Below are positions 57,682-64,000 of a DNA stretch of 64,000 nt, in pieces. The notes under the pieces were generated by a model that saw only the letters and a program-made list of their open reading frames with translations, was not told the DNA's origin and ran no database searches. Every line of letters begins with the position of its first letter. The stretch's first letter is position 1. A program made the position numbers and the translations under genes. Source of the stretch: Thermincola carboxydiphila (GTDB taxonomy: Bacteria > Bacillota > Thermincolia > Thermincolales > UBA2595); the NCBI GenBank assembly GCA_016841325.1, contig JAENZJ010000004.1:62001-126000 (forward strand). Direction: 5' to 3'.

Positions 57682-58581
57682 CTAAGCAGCTTTTGGATTT
57701 GACTTGGTCCCATAGACCTGAGCCGGGCACTGGCCTCCAATCGAAGAATGAGGCCGATAGGTGTTATATTCGTGAATATATTTGGTTACAGCAATTCTCA
57801 ACTCTCTGGGACTGTTAAATTCATTAATATAGATACAATCATACTTGAGTGTGCGGAAAAAACGTTCTGTTCTTACATTGTCTAAGGCTTGGCCCTTGCC
57901 ATCCATAGAGATTTTTACCCCATTGGACTCTAGTAAGTTTTGAAAGTCAGGGTTGGTGAAGTGACCGCCTTGGTCACTATTGATGATTTCAGGTTTGTGT
58001 TGGCTAAGGGCTCGTCTCATACAGGCTAAAACAAAGGATTTATCCAAGGTACTTGATAGCTCATAATCCACGATACAACGGCTGTACCAGTCAATAATAA
58101 CAAAAAGATACATAAACCCTATTTTCATTCGAATATAGGTGATATCTACACCCCAGACTTGATTTGGATGGTCAATGGCCAGGTTCCTTAACAAATATGG
58201 CCGGATATATTGCGCATGATACCGTTTACTCAGATTAGGCTTTGGATATATGGTGTAAATCCCCATGTCCCGCATCATCCGACGCACTTTTTTCCGGTTT
58301 ATTAGCAGTTTGTCATCTCGTCTCAATATTCGGGTGATGGTCCGATAGCCCCAAGTAGGGTGGGCTGTATGTATCTCATCAATTCTGCGCATGGTAAACA
58401 AGTCCTCATCCGAGATTGGCTTCTGATCAGGTGGCTGGCGGTAGATACTGGTTCGATTTATGCTTAATAATTCAGCCTGGCGTTTAATGGTGATTTTAGA
58501 ATTGTTTCGATCAACGAAACTTTTTCTCCCAGTTTGGTCCGACAATTTGCTCAGATTTTTTTTTGAGCCAGTCCACCTCAT
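57682..58581 (-). CDS. IS3 family transposase OrfB (DDE integrase domain)
   Basis: A frame of 299 residues with the HTH_21 region (IDEIHTAHPTWGYRTITRIL) and an rve integrase core: the first D in WGVDITYIR, the second in NSDQGGHFTN, and the E in VRTERFFRTLK. It would be made by frameshifting from OrfA within a run of nine A (near 58556). The frame relation between the two is +1, not the usual -1 of IS3 elements. Confidence 0.92.
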   Translation of the reverse strand: MRWTGSKKNLSKLSDQTGRKSFVDRNNSKITIKRQAELLSINRTSIYRQPPDQKPISDEDLFTMRRIDEIHTAHPTWGYRTITRILRRDDKLLINRKKVRRMMRDMGIYTIYPKPNLSKRYHAQYIRPYLLRNLAIDHPNQVWGVDITYIRMKIGFMYLFVIIDWYSRCIVDYELSSTLDKSFVLACMRRALSQHKPEIINSDQGGHFTNPDFQNLLESNGVKISMDGKGQALDNVRTERFFRTLKYDCIYINEFNSPRELRIAVTKYIHEYNTYRPHSSIGGQCPAQVYGTKSNPKAA

Positions 58582-58834
58582 AGGTTAGCTGACCAACTTT
58601 ACGCTCCAAATCTGCAACTCGCTGATTCTTTTGCTCAAGTTCCTTTTCGGCTTCGGATGGACCCTTCTTAAACACCTCCGCAGCTCGTTCCAGGAACTCA
58701 CTTTTCCAACGGCTTATTACAACTGGACTTATGCCATACTTGGCGGCAATCTCGTTGACGGTGGAGGCCTCCTGTAGCACTTCAATAACTACTTTACTTT
58801 TGAATTCGGGTGGATAATAATTTCGTTTTGTCAT
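58511..58834 (-). CDS. IS3 family transposase OrfA (helix-turn-helix)
   Basis: About 107 residues from ATG 58834. It starts TKRNYYPPEFKSKVVIEVL, has the HTH segment (VNEIAAKYGISPVVISRWK) and a leucine-zipper-like coiled coil (EKELEQKNQRVADLERKVGQ) used for dimerisation. It ends shortly after the A9 tract where it overlaps OrfB. No obvious ribosome site, as is common for IS3 orfA. Confidence 0.9.
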   Translation of the reverse strand: MTKRNYYPPEFKSKVVIEVLQEASTVNEIAAKYGISPVVISRWKSEFLERAAEVFKKGPSEAEKELEQKNQRVADLERKVGQLTYEVDWLKKKSEQIVGPNWEKKFR

Positions 58835-59090
58835 GAGTTTATTATAACTTACTTTTTTGATTTTGTGTCTCACCTTATGGGTTCATTATAGTATCCAGGG
58901 CATGATTCATGTTCATACAATGGCTTTTACACAGAGCACTATGCCCATGCTGAGAGAACAATTTAAAAGTTTCCTGCTTCAGGAAATTGACCTGTATAAT
59001 AAATTCATAGTGTATGGTGAAATCAAGGGATTTCTGGAAAGCCCTCCACGATATAAGGGGTGATATTTCCAGTTTCCGGCAATTTGAACA

Positions 59091-59131
59091 AGCCTGTTCT
59101 TTATTAATGCAGAAAGAACAGGCTCTTTTTT
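59091..59131 (+). terminator. intrinsic terminator
   Basis: AGCCTGTTCTTT pairs perfectly with AAAGAACAGGCT, followed by CTTTTTT. It ends the DUF3231 transcript. Confidence 0.88.
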
Positions 59132-59214
59132 AACCATCAGAGGCCGTGAAACATAAAATATACTATGAAGCCCAGGAACCAAAAGCCTTTGAGAAAGTTA
59201 AGGAGTTGATTAAT

Positions 59215-59901
59215 ATGCCAACATGTCCCGGAGGACAGATTTATGTAATTCAGGCGGGTGATACCCTGTACCTCATTGCACGCCGGTTTAATATCCCCCT
59301 AAATGTTCTCCTGATGGCTAATCCCGGTATTAACCCGTATAACCTGAGAATAGGACAGGAGATCTGTATCCCTGTACCGCCTCCGGTTACCTGTCCCAAC
59401 GGCACAACCAGGTACACAATAGTGGCCGGAGATACGCTGTATGCCATCGCTGCCAGATTCAGCACCACAGTTGAGGCAATCTTAAACGCCAATCCCGGTA
59501 TAGATCCTTACAATCTGATGATAGGCCAGGTTATCTGCATACCGGAAGCACCGCCGGTGCCGGAACCCGGACCGGAAATTGTCATTCTCAATCCCACTGA
59601 CATTACCCCTGACTCAAAAGGTGTGGCCTTTGTCGAATCTGATGCGGTAGCCGCTTTTGTAACCAATGTACCGGAACCCGGGGAACTGCCCGGTGGTGAG
59701 GTATATAAGCTCTGGGTCAGGGAGTCCGGCAACGGAGAACAGGTCGTCACCACTATGGATGAAGTATTTCCCGGTTACTGGGGCGGATGGGTTACAGTAG
59801 ACTTCCCACTGATAACAGGTGTCTCCATCTTGATTACTTCTGAACAGGAGGAAAATACCACAGCTCCGGAAGGCCTTGGGGTTGCCGAAAAAATACTGTA
59901 A
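59215..59901 (+). CDS. protein with two LysM domains, spore or wall associated
   Basis: About 228 residues from ATG 59215 (ribosome site AAGGAG). It has no signal peptide. Two LysM domains (YVIQAGDTLYLIARRFNIPL and YTIVAGDTLYAIAARFSTTV, each followed by NPGI and IGQxICIP) are joined by a proline-rich linker. The C-terminal 100 residues form an unassigned beta-rich domain (VAFVESDAVAAFVTN, YWGGWVTVDFP). LysM without signal peptide is typical of spore proteins like SafA. The neighbouring DUF3231 genes fit a spore context. Confidence 0.82.
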   Translation: MPTCPGGQIYVIQAGDTLYLIARRFNIPLNVLLMANPGINPYNLRIGQEICIPVPPPVTCPNGTTRYTIVAGDTLYAIAARFSTTVEAILNANPGIDPYNLMIGQVICIPEAPPVPEPGPEIVILNPTDITPDSKGVAFVESDAVAAFVTNVPEPGELPGGEVYKLWVRESGNGEQVVTTMDEVFPGYWGGWVTVDFPLITGVSILITSEQEENTTAPEGLGVAEKIL

Positions 59902-60681
59902 CTAATCCGGCACTACTGACAGCATTTCCCTGATCATCCTGGCATTTCTGACAGCCTGGCCCTGGTAATGGTTGTTGAGACTGACAAACACCTGCTCTGC
60001 TTTATGAGCCATTTTCAGGATTTTAGGTACCCATTCTGCCAGTTCTTCCCGTGAATAAAGATAGTTATATCGTTCATATGATTCTTTATGATGATACCAC
60101 TTAGCCGAGTTGCGGCCATGGAACCTGACATATCCCATCGGGGATGTCAGGGCTGCCACCGGACGGACAAGCCCCTTGAGGTCAGGTTCATCTACCGATA
60201 CATAGGCAAGTCCTTCATCCCTGAGGAAACTAAGGGTTTCTCCGGTTAGCCATTCCTGATTGCGGAACTCAACGGCTGTCGGGACCCCTTCCAGGTGCCC
60301 GGCAAACCACTTGAGGTATTCCCTGTTGGCCCTGTTACAGTGAAAGGAAAAGGGAAACTGGGCCAGGACCCCGCCAAGTTTGCCTGCTTCTGCCAAAGGC
60401 CGGACAGCTTCCATGAAGTCGGCATAATCCTGTTGTCCTGCCGACCTTTCATGGGTCATTGACCGGTGGGCCTTGACAACAAAAAGAAAACCCTCAGGGG
60501 TCTTTTTCACCAGATTCCACATCATGTACTTGTTAGGCATCCCATAGTAAGTAGAGTTTATCTCGGTAAAACCGAACTCCCGGGCGTAGTACTCCAGCAT
60601 TTCACCTTTTTTAACCCCTTCCGGATATACCGGCCCAATCCAGTCAGGATAACTGTAACCGGCAGTGCCTATATGGATCAA
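59902..60681 (-). CDS. DUF72 family protein
   Basis: About 259 residues from the TTG at 60681, which follows GAGGTGA by five bases; a GTG at 60690 is the alternative. It begins IHIGTAGYSYPDW and contains FTEINSTYYGMP, VKAHRSMTH and PMGYVRFHGRNS, all hallmarks of DUF72, a TIM-barrel family structurally related to xylose isomerase-like enzymes with unknown activity. Its stop touches that of the LysM gene. Confidence 0.9.
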   Translation of the reverse strand: MIHIGTAGYSYPDWIGPVYPEGVKKGEMLEYYAREFGFTEINSTYYGMPNKYMMWNLVKKTPEGFLFVVKAHRSMTHERSAGQQDYADFMEAVRPLAEAGKLGGVLAQFPFSFHCNRANREYLKWFAGHLEGVPTAVEFRNQEWLTGETLSFLRDEGLAYVSVDEPDLKGLVRPVAALTSPMGYVRFHGRNSAKWYHHKESYERYNYLYSREELAEWVPKILKMAHKAEQVFVSLNNHYQGQAVRNARMIREMLSVVPD

Positions 60682-60982
60682 TCGTCTCACCTCAAAAACC
60701 AGGGAGAAGTCTTCTCCCTGGCTGATAATGTACAGAAAACCTGTGCAAATTAATAAGGGGCAACCTGTTTGCCCCTTGGGAGGTTTGCGTTCCTCCGTTA
60801 CGTCAGGGTCTAACCTGTTACCCTTCTACTTACATTATATTCAATCTTCGCCATTAATACAAGGAAAATACTAAGGTATTTTGTATACTTAAAGTCCCAG
60901 TTCTACAACATCTGAGAGGATTCACGACAGATATGTCGAAAAAATAAACATAAGCAGCTATTTAGTATAATGGGGTGATATC

Positions 60983-61681
60983 TTGAGCTCAGGTACCCGG
61001 ACAGAAGCACTGGTCAGGGCAAAAATCGGAGAAGAGGCTTTTGACATCGAGCGGGTTTATTTTGTGAAGACCGACCGCAGGTCAAACCCGCGTAAAGTCG
61101 ATCCCTTCAGGTACTTTGAAGGCACCCTGCCGGTTCTGGTTTCAGCCCCTCATTCAGTAAGGCATATCCGCCATAAAAAAATAAAACCATCAGATGAGTT
61201 TACCGGTTCCATGGCCTGTATTCTAAACAAACTGACAGGCTGCCACAGCCTGGTGGTAACAAAGCTTTATGGAGGAGACCCTAATTTTGACGATAAATGT
61301 ATTTATAAAGATTTAATCAAAAATATCTGTGCCACTAACAGGCCCAGGCTCCTTATAGATATTCACGGCGCTTCCCGGGAGCATGATTTTGACATCGACA
61401 TCGGGACCATGAAAGGAAACTCCCTGCTGGGAAAGGACCGGTACGCTGCGCTTCTCAGAGACTCACTGGAAAAGTACGAAATCCCGCGAATTTCGGAAAA
61501 CCGGTTCACAGTATCCGCCCAAAACACTGTTACCCGCTTTGTGTCCCAACAGCTCGGCATTGCGGCAGTGCAGCTGGAAATCAACAAACGCTTCCGTGCC
61601 CCTCACCAGAACCCGGAAGATTACTGCCGCATGGTGGGCGCCCTGGCAGAGTTTATTGAACAAATATGCTCCCGAAAATGA
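60983..61681 (+). CDS. N-formylglutamate amidohydrolase-like protein
   Basis: A 232-residue protein from the TTG at 60983 (ribosome site GGGGTGA). The segments VLVSAPHSVRHIR, LLIDIHGASREHDFDIDIGT and AAVQLEINKRFR carry the histidines and acids of the metal-binding fold of the FGase/peptidase M14-like superfamily. True N-formylglutamate amidohydrolase acts in histidine breakdown, but no hut genes are near, so the substrate is open. Confidence 0.75.
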   Translation: MSSGTRTEALVRAKIGEEAFDIERVYFVKTDRRSNPRKVDPFRYFEGTLPVLVSAPHSVRHIRHKKIKPSDEFTGSMACILNKLTGCHSLVVTKLYGGDPNFDDKCIYKDLIKNICATNRPRLLIDIHGASREHDFDIDIGTMKGNSLLGKDRYAALLRDSLEKYEIPRISENRFTVSAQNTVTRFVSQQLGIAAVQLEINKRFRAPHQNPEDYCRMVGALAEFIEQICSRK

Positions 61682-61877
61682 CCGCCGAATGAAGTATGAT
61701 GTATTATACCGATTTTCAGTACTGCCGCCCATAAGACTAAGCTGCTATCCCCCGGCAACAAGACTCATAACGGCGGCAGTGCAATGAAAATCTGTACAAC
61801 ACCTCACCACATGCCACGGTTATTTCACAGGAGCATTTGCCCCCACATGCACTATCTTTATCAGGGCAATTAAATAA

Positions 61878-61909
61878 GGTGGTCTTTTTGATATTTTTAT
61901 CAGACCACC
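61878..61909. terminator. hairpin between convergent genes
   Basis: GGTGGTCT pairs with AGACCACC around a T-rich loop. It lies between the amidohydrolase-like gene and the 35-residue ORF on the minus strand, and may terminate either. Confidence 0.5.
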
Positions 61910-61940
61910 CTCTTAACATTCTATATGAGGCTAAAATGCC

Positions 61941-62048
61941 TTATTTTCCGAAGAGCAGAAACAGGAGAAAAATCACTGAGACACCAACTGACACAGAACC
62001 TACCAGTGCACCCAGCAGCCTTTTGCCAATTGAGTACTCGTAACTCAT
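61941..62048 (-). CDS. 35-residue membrane peptide
   Basis: Read from ATG 62048 behind a near-perfect ribosome site (AAGGAGGGGG). The peptide has a charged start (SYEYSIGKRLLG) and one hydrophobic helix (residues 14-33) ending FGK. The ribosome site and composition favour a real small protein. The family is unknown; holin-like, toxin or regulatory peptides have this form. Confidence 0.55.
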   Translation of the reverse strand: MSYEYSIGKRLLGALVGSVSVGVSVIFLLFLLFGK

Positions 62049-62222
62049 ACAACCCCCTCCTTATTCAGTTTTATATGACTAAAATCATATATCCCTATAT
62101 ATTTCTCTTCGCAAAAATTCGTTTAAATCCTTCTTAAAATTGAGCGGAAATTTGCATTTTTGCATTTTTTGTGTTTTTCTATAATATGTAATACTATGTA
62201 AAACTCCGAAAGGAAGTCTTCC

Positions 62223-62837
62223 ATGCCAAAAATATTTGTGGTCACTAACAGGGCCCTGACCAATGGCAGGCCCCTGGTCTCTGTCGTCAGGGAAGCAGCT
62301 GCCGCCGGAGCGGATGCCGTAATCCTCAGGGAAAAGGACCTGCCGGCGGAGGAACTGTATGAACTGGGGATGCAGATATCAGAAATCTGTAAAGGTACTA
62401 AAACAAAACTGATTATTAACTCAAGTGTGGAAACCGCAATTGCCTGCAATGCCGGCGGTGTCCACCTGGGGACAGGCAGCCTGCCCCTCAAAGTCGTCAG
62501 GACAATGGTCCCTGACAAGGTTGTGGGAGTTTCAGTGCACAGCACAGCAGATGCCCTGCAGGCCCAGGCCGGTGGCGCAGACTATGTTCTGGCAGGCCAT
62601 ATTTTCCCTACCCGCAGCAAATCCGGCCTTGCCGGAAGGGGCCTGGATTTTGTCCGCTCCATAAGGGCCTCTGTTAATTTGCCGGTAATTGCCATTGGAG
62701 GCATAAACCCTGAAAATGCCGCTATGGTTATCCGGGCAGGAGCAGCCGGTATTGCCGTCATGTCCCTGGTAATGGAATCCGGCAACATAGCCGCGACAAT
62801 AGAAGAACTGCACCGGTCAATGCGGTCAGTAGACTGA
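62223..62837 (+). CDS. thiE: thiamine phosphate synthase ThiE/TenI family
   Basis: A 204-residue TIM-barrel protein with the family motifs VILREKDL, GVHLG, VSVHS, ADYVLAGHIFPTRSK and AIGGI followed by GAAGIAVMS. ThiE couples hydroxymethylpyrimidine diphosphate with thiazole phosphate to give thiamine phosphate; TenI is the related thiazole aromatase. There are no other thi genes in the window, so TenI cannot be ruled out. Ribosome site AAAGGAAG. No TPP riboswitch is seen upstream. Confidence 0.88.
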   Translation: MPKIFVVTNRALTNGRPLVSVVREAAAAGADAVILREKDLPAEELYELGMQISEICKGTKTKLIINSSVETAIACNAGGVHLGTGSLPLKVVRTMVPDKVVGVSVHSTADALQAQAGGADYVLAGHIFPTRSKSGLAGRGLDFVRSIRASVNLPVIAIGGINPENAAMVIRAGAAGIAVMSLVMESGNIAATIEELHRSMRSVD

Positions 62838-63662
62838 TCGCAGAACCACAGTCCGGGTCTTGCCGTCCCAAGATACCCGGTACCCCAGGGCATCAGCGAT
62901 TGCCCTCACATGTACAAACATCCTTTGATTTTTCAGCGCAACAGGCACATCCATCTTTACTGTCCGCCCGTCTGCAGTCATTACGGCACTGTCTGCCCTA
63001 AAGGCAAGTACCTTCCCGCGGCCGGTGACCACGGCTTCCTCTCTTTCCCCATTCCAGGTTACCTTACAGCCCATCTCTTCAGCCAAAGCCCTTAGGGGGA
63101 CCATCACCCGGCTGTTGACCAGGTAAGCCCCGGACCCCCTGTCAAAAGACAGGGTTTTGCCGTCAAGTACCACAGTTGCCGGCCTCTGTTCCAGGTCCCA
63201 TTCCCGGTTTATGATTTCAACGGGAGTATAGATCGGGGTATGGTCATACAACCAGATTACATCACTGTTGTGCATTCTGATACAGCCGGATGATACATAT
63301 TTGCCTATCGAACCGGGGTTGTTGGTCCCGTGAATGCCATAGGTCCCTCCTGAGGTGCCCCTGGCATCCAGTCCCAGCCAACGGACTCCCAGCGGATTCC
63401 TTGGACTGCCGCCCGGGATTTTTAATTTATTATAGTAAGGGTTTACCACCTTCCGGACCACCTTAAAACTGCCCTCAGGCGTATAATCAGGCTGCCTGCC
63501 GGTAGCGACAGGAAAGATCCTGGTGACTTCACCGTTCTTTATATATGCCAGTTTGTTGACCTTTTTGTTAATTACAATTTTGATGGTATCCGCTGCCTGC
63601 ACGGATGAAGAAAACAGCAGCAAAAAAATCAGGACCAGAAACACCAAACCGGTTCTTTTCGT
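62826..63662 (-). CDS. L,D-transpeptidase (YkuD) with a stalk-type amidase/copper-amine-oxidase-like domain
   Basis: About 278 residues. A signal peptide (KRTGLVFLVLIFLLL...SVQA) is followed by the YkuD catalytic domain with the motif HGTN...SSGCIRM (His and Cys of the active site) and a C-terminal copper amine oxidase N-like domain (YLVNSRVMVPLRALAEEMG, MFVHVRAIADALGY). It makes 3-3 crosslinks in peptidoglycan. The start is odd: the best ribosome site (GGGGGAGGGG) stands six bases before an in-frame ACG at 63662, which gives a proper basic signal start; the first standard codon is a TTG at 63647 with no ribosome site. Its stop overlaps thiE by 12 bases. Confidence 0.9.
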   Translation of the reverse strand, partial: TKRTGLVFLVLIFLLLFSSSVQAADTIKIVINKKVNKLAYIKNGEVTRIFPVATGRQPDYTPEGSFKVVRKVVNPYYNKLKIPGGSPRNPLGVRWLGLDARGTSGGTYGIHGTNNPGSIGKYVSSGCIRMHNSDVIWLYDHTPIYTPVEIINREWDLEQRPATVVLDGKTLSFDRGSGAYLVNSRVMVPLRALAEEMGCKVTWNGEREEAVVTGRGKVLAFRADSAVMTADGRTVKMDVPVALKNQRMFVHVRAIADALGYRVSWDGKTRTVVLRSVY

Positions 63663-63729
63663 AGCAAGCCCCTCCCCCGTTTTGCCGATTCACAGAAAAA
63701 TAAATATGCGGGAGGGGACTTTAATATAA

Positions 63730-64000
63730 CTAGCAAAATAATCCGGTAACCGTAAAAAAGACTGCGGCGCTCAGCAAAACGCCTGCAGCATACTGGCTCA
63801 GGTTATGTTTATCCATGGCCAGCCTGGCCCATCCTATGGGAATCAGGATTAAAAAAAGCCACCAGAACTGCCAGTCATACAGATAATTCACGGTACTGTA
63901 TATGAGGGTATTAAGTCCGCCGTGAAAACTTATTTTCCAGTAAATTGTCACTAAAATAAGACTCAGAGTGGAAAGAAATACTGCACCAGTGATTATAAAC
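63730..64000 (-). CDS. membrane protein (partial, runs off right edge)
   Basis: The frame is open through 64000, so the N-terminus is outside the window. The visible 89 residues have three hydrophobic segments, with YLYDWQFWWLFLILIPIGWARLAM in the middle (starting about residue 40) and a C-terminal helix ending TGLFC. Similar small membrane proteins of spore formers exist but I cannot assign a family. Confidence 0.55.
   Translation of the reverse strand, partial: FIITGAVFLSTLSLILVTIYWKISFHGGLNTLIYSTVNYLYDWQFWWLFLILIPIGWARLAMDKHNLSQYAAGVLLSAAVFFTVTGLFC

Larger units (their letters stand above)
57506..58885 (-). mobile_element. IS3-family insertion sequence
   Basis: A 1380-bp element with two transposase frames on the minus strand. 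The proposed ends are TGACTCC at 57506 and GGGTTCA at 58885, giving TG...CA termini as in the IS3 family; the two ends match imperfectly over about 19 bases. TTA (or TTAT) flanks it on both sides (57503-57505 and 58886-58888) as a target duplication. The boundary is supported by restored DUF3231 codons. The left 175 bp are non-coding and hold a perfect 12-bp hairpin (GCGAATCAAGGG/CCCTTGATTCGC, 57619-57665). Confidence 0.82.
57167..59063 (+). pseudogene. second DUF3231 gene, broken by a C-tract frameshift and an IS3 insertion
   Basis: The N-terminal part (57167-57493) matches the first gene (VSEVWHLNSHLQMRYNVLE, YAIPFPLRPP) with a strong ribosome site (GAGGTGA). The C-terminal part lies after the IS (58886-59063: IQGMIHVHTMAF, LREQFKSFLLQEI, ESPPRYKG). 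If the IS and one target copy are removed, the codons AGT TAT AGT ATC CAG become continuous. The upstream frame then differs by one base, which a run of six C at about 57469 (five expected) explains. So two separate lesions are present. Confidence 0.82.

Noticed and set aside
57521-57730. 69-residue minus-strand frame at the left end of the IS
   Set aside because: It spans the hairpin and GC-rich stretch of the IS end, has no ribosome site and no family resemblance.
62100-62222. TPP riboswitch upstream of thiE
   Set aside because: The region is AT-rich and lacks the conserved CTGAGA and ACCTGA-type segments of the THI box.

Overview
The window reads as a chromosome segment of an anaerobic, spore-forming Gram-positive bacterium of the Clostridia, most like the Peptococcaceae/Thermincola/Desulfotomaculum group. 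The signs are strong AGGAGG-type ribosome sites with many TTG and GTG starts, Bacillus-type sporulation genes (ytrH, ytrI), two T-box leaders, LexA boxes of the Gram-positive CGAAC-N4-GTTCG type, and several c-type cytochromes including a very large multiheme one. The taxonomy is inference; no rRNA or tRNA gene is visible.

Layout. 1-1814: end of an ABC ATPase gene, a small membrane protein, and the ytrH-ytrI sporulation pair. 1832-6676 (minus): an ammonifying nitrite-reductase block (HPP membrane protein, nrfA, nrfH) with its own response regulator and heme-binding sensor kinase. 7055-9871: a DUF4177-like protein, a LexA-controlled radical-SAM DNA repair pair, and a 3D-domain protein. 10019-12258: tatA, a Tat-exported split-Soret-type diheme cytochrome and a divergent LysR regulator. 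12255-20233 (minus): a split YeeE/TusA/YeeE sulfur-import set downstream of a RDD, SpoIIM, DUF58 (frameshifted), MoxR, DUF4350, DUF4129 membrane cluster. 20507-26325 (minus): a heterodimeric multidrug ABC exporter with a MarR regulator, and an M24 peptidase. 26474-26900: decayed remnant of a yedE-yedF selenium pair. 27258-29764: glucan phosphorylase and a flavodoxin-like reductase.

30001-38704 is one large branched-chain amino acid import locus: three paralogous substrate-binding proteins around a single livHMGF set. Each binding protein has a different kind of RNA leader or intergenic structure: an unidentified three-way-junction leader with terminator in front of the first, and T-boxes in front of the second and third. 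38831-44050 holds a zinc-ribbon protein and a MarR regulator sharing one promoter/operator sequence, a LysM-sugar dehydrogenase fusion, a beta-propeller protein and small proteins.

44192-55578 is the most striking part. A LexA-controlled ImuB-like Y-family protein and a LexA-controlled DUF6504-DnaE pair (together an SOS mutasome) lie on the plus strand, and between them on the minus strand sits a two-gene operon for a 38-heme cytochrome with Ig-like modules and a 17-heme cytochrome. With the radical-SAM pair this gives three LexA-box promoters in one window.

55690-64000 carries an acetate-transporter remnant, two DUF3231 spore-coat-type genes (the second broken by an IS3 element whose target duplication can be read), a LysM protein, DUF72, an N-formylglutamate amidohydrolase-like protein, a 35-residue membrane peptide, thiE, an L,D-transpeptidase with an apparent ACG start, and a partial membrane protein. 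Short tandem repeats of 12, 15, 21 and 22 bp occur at four separate places beside genes.
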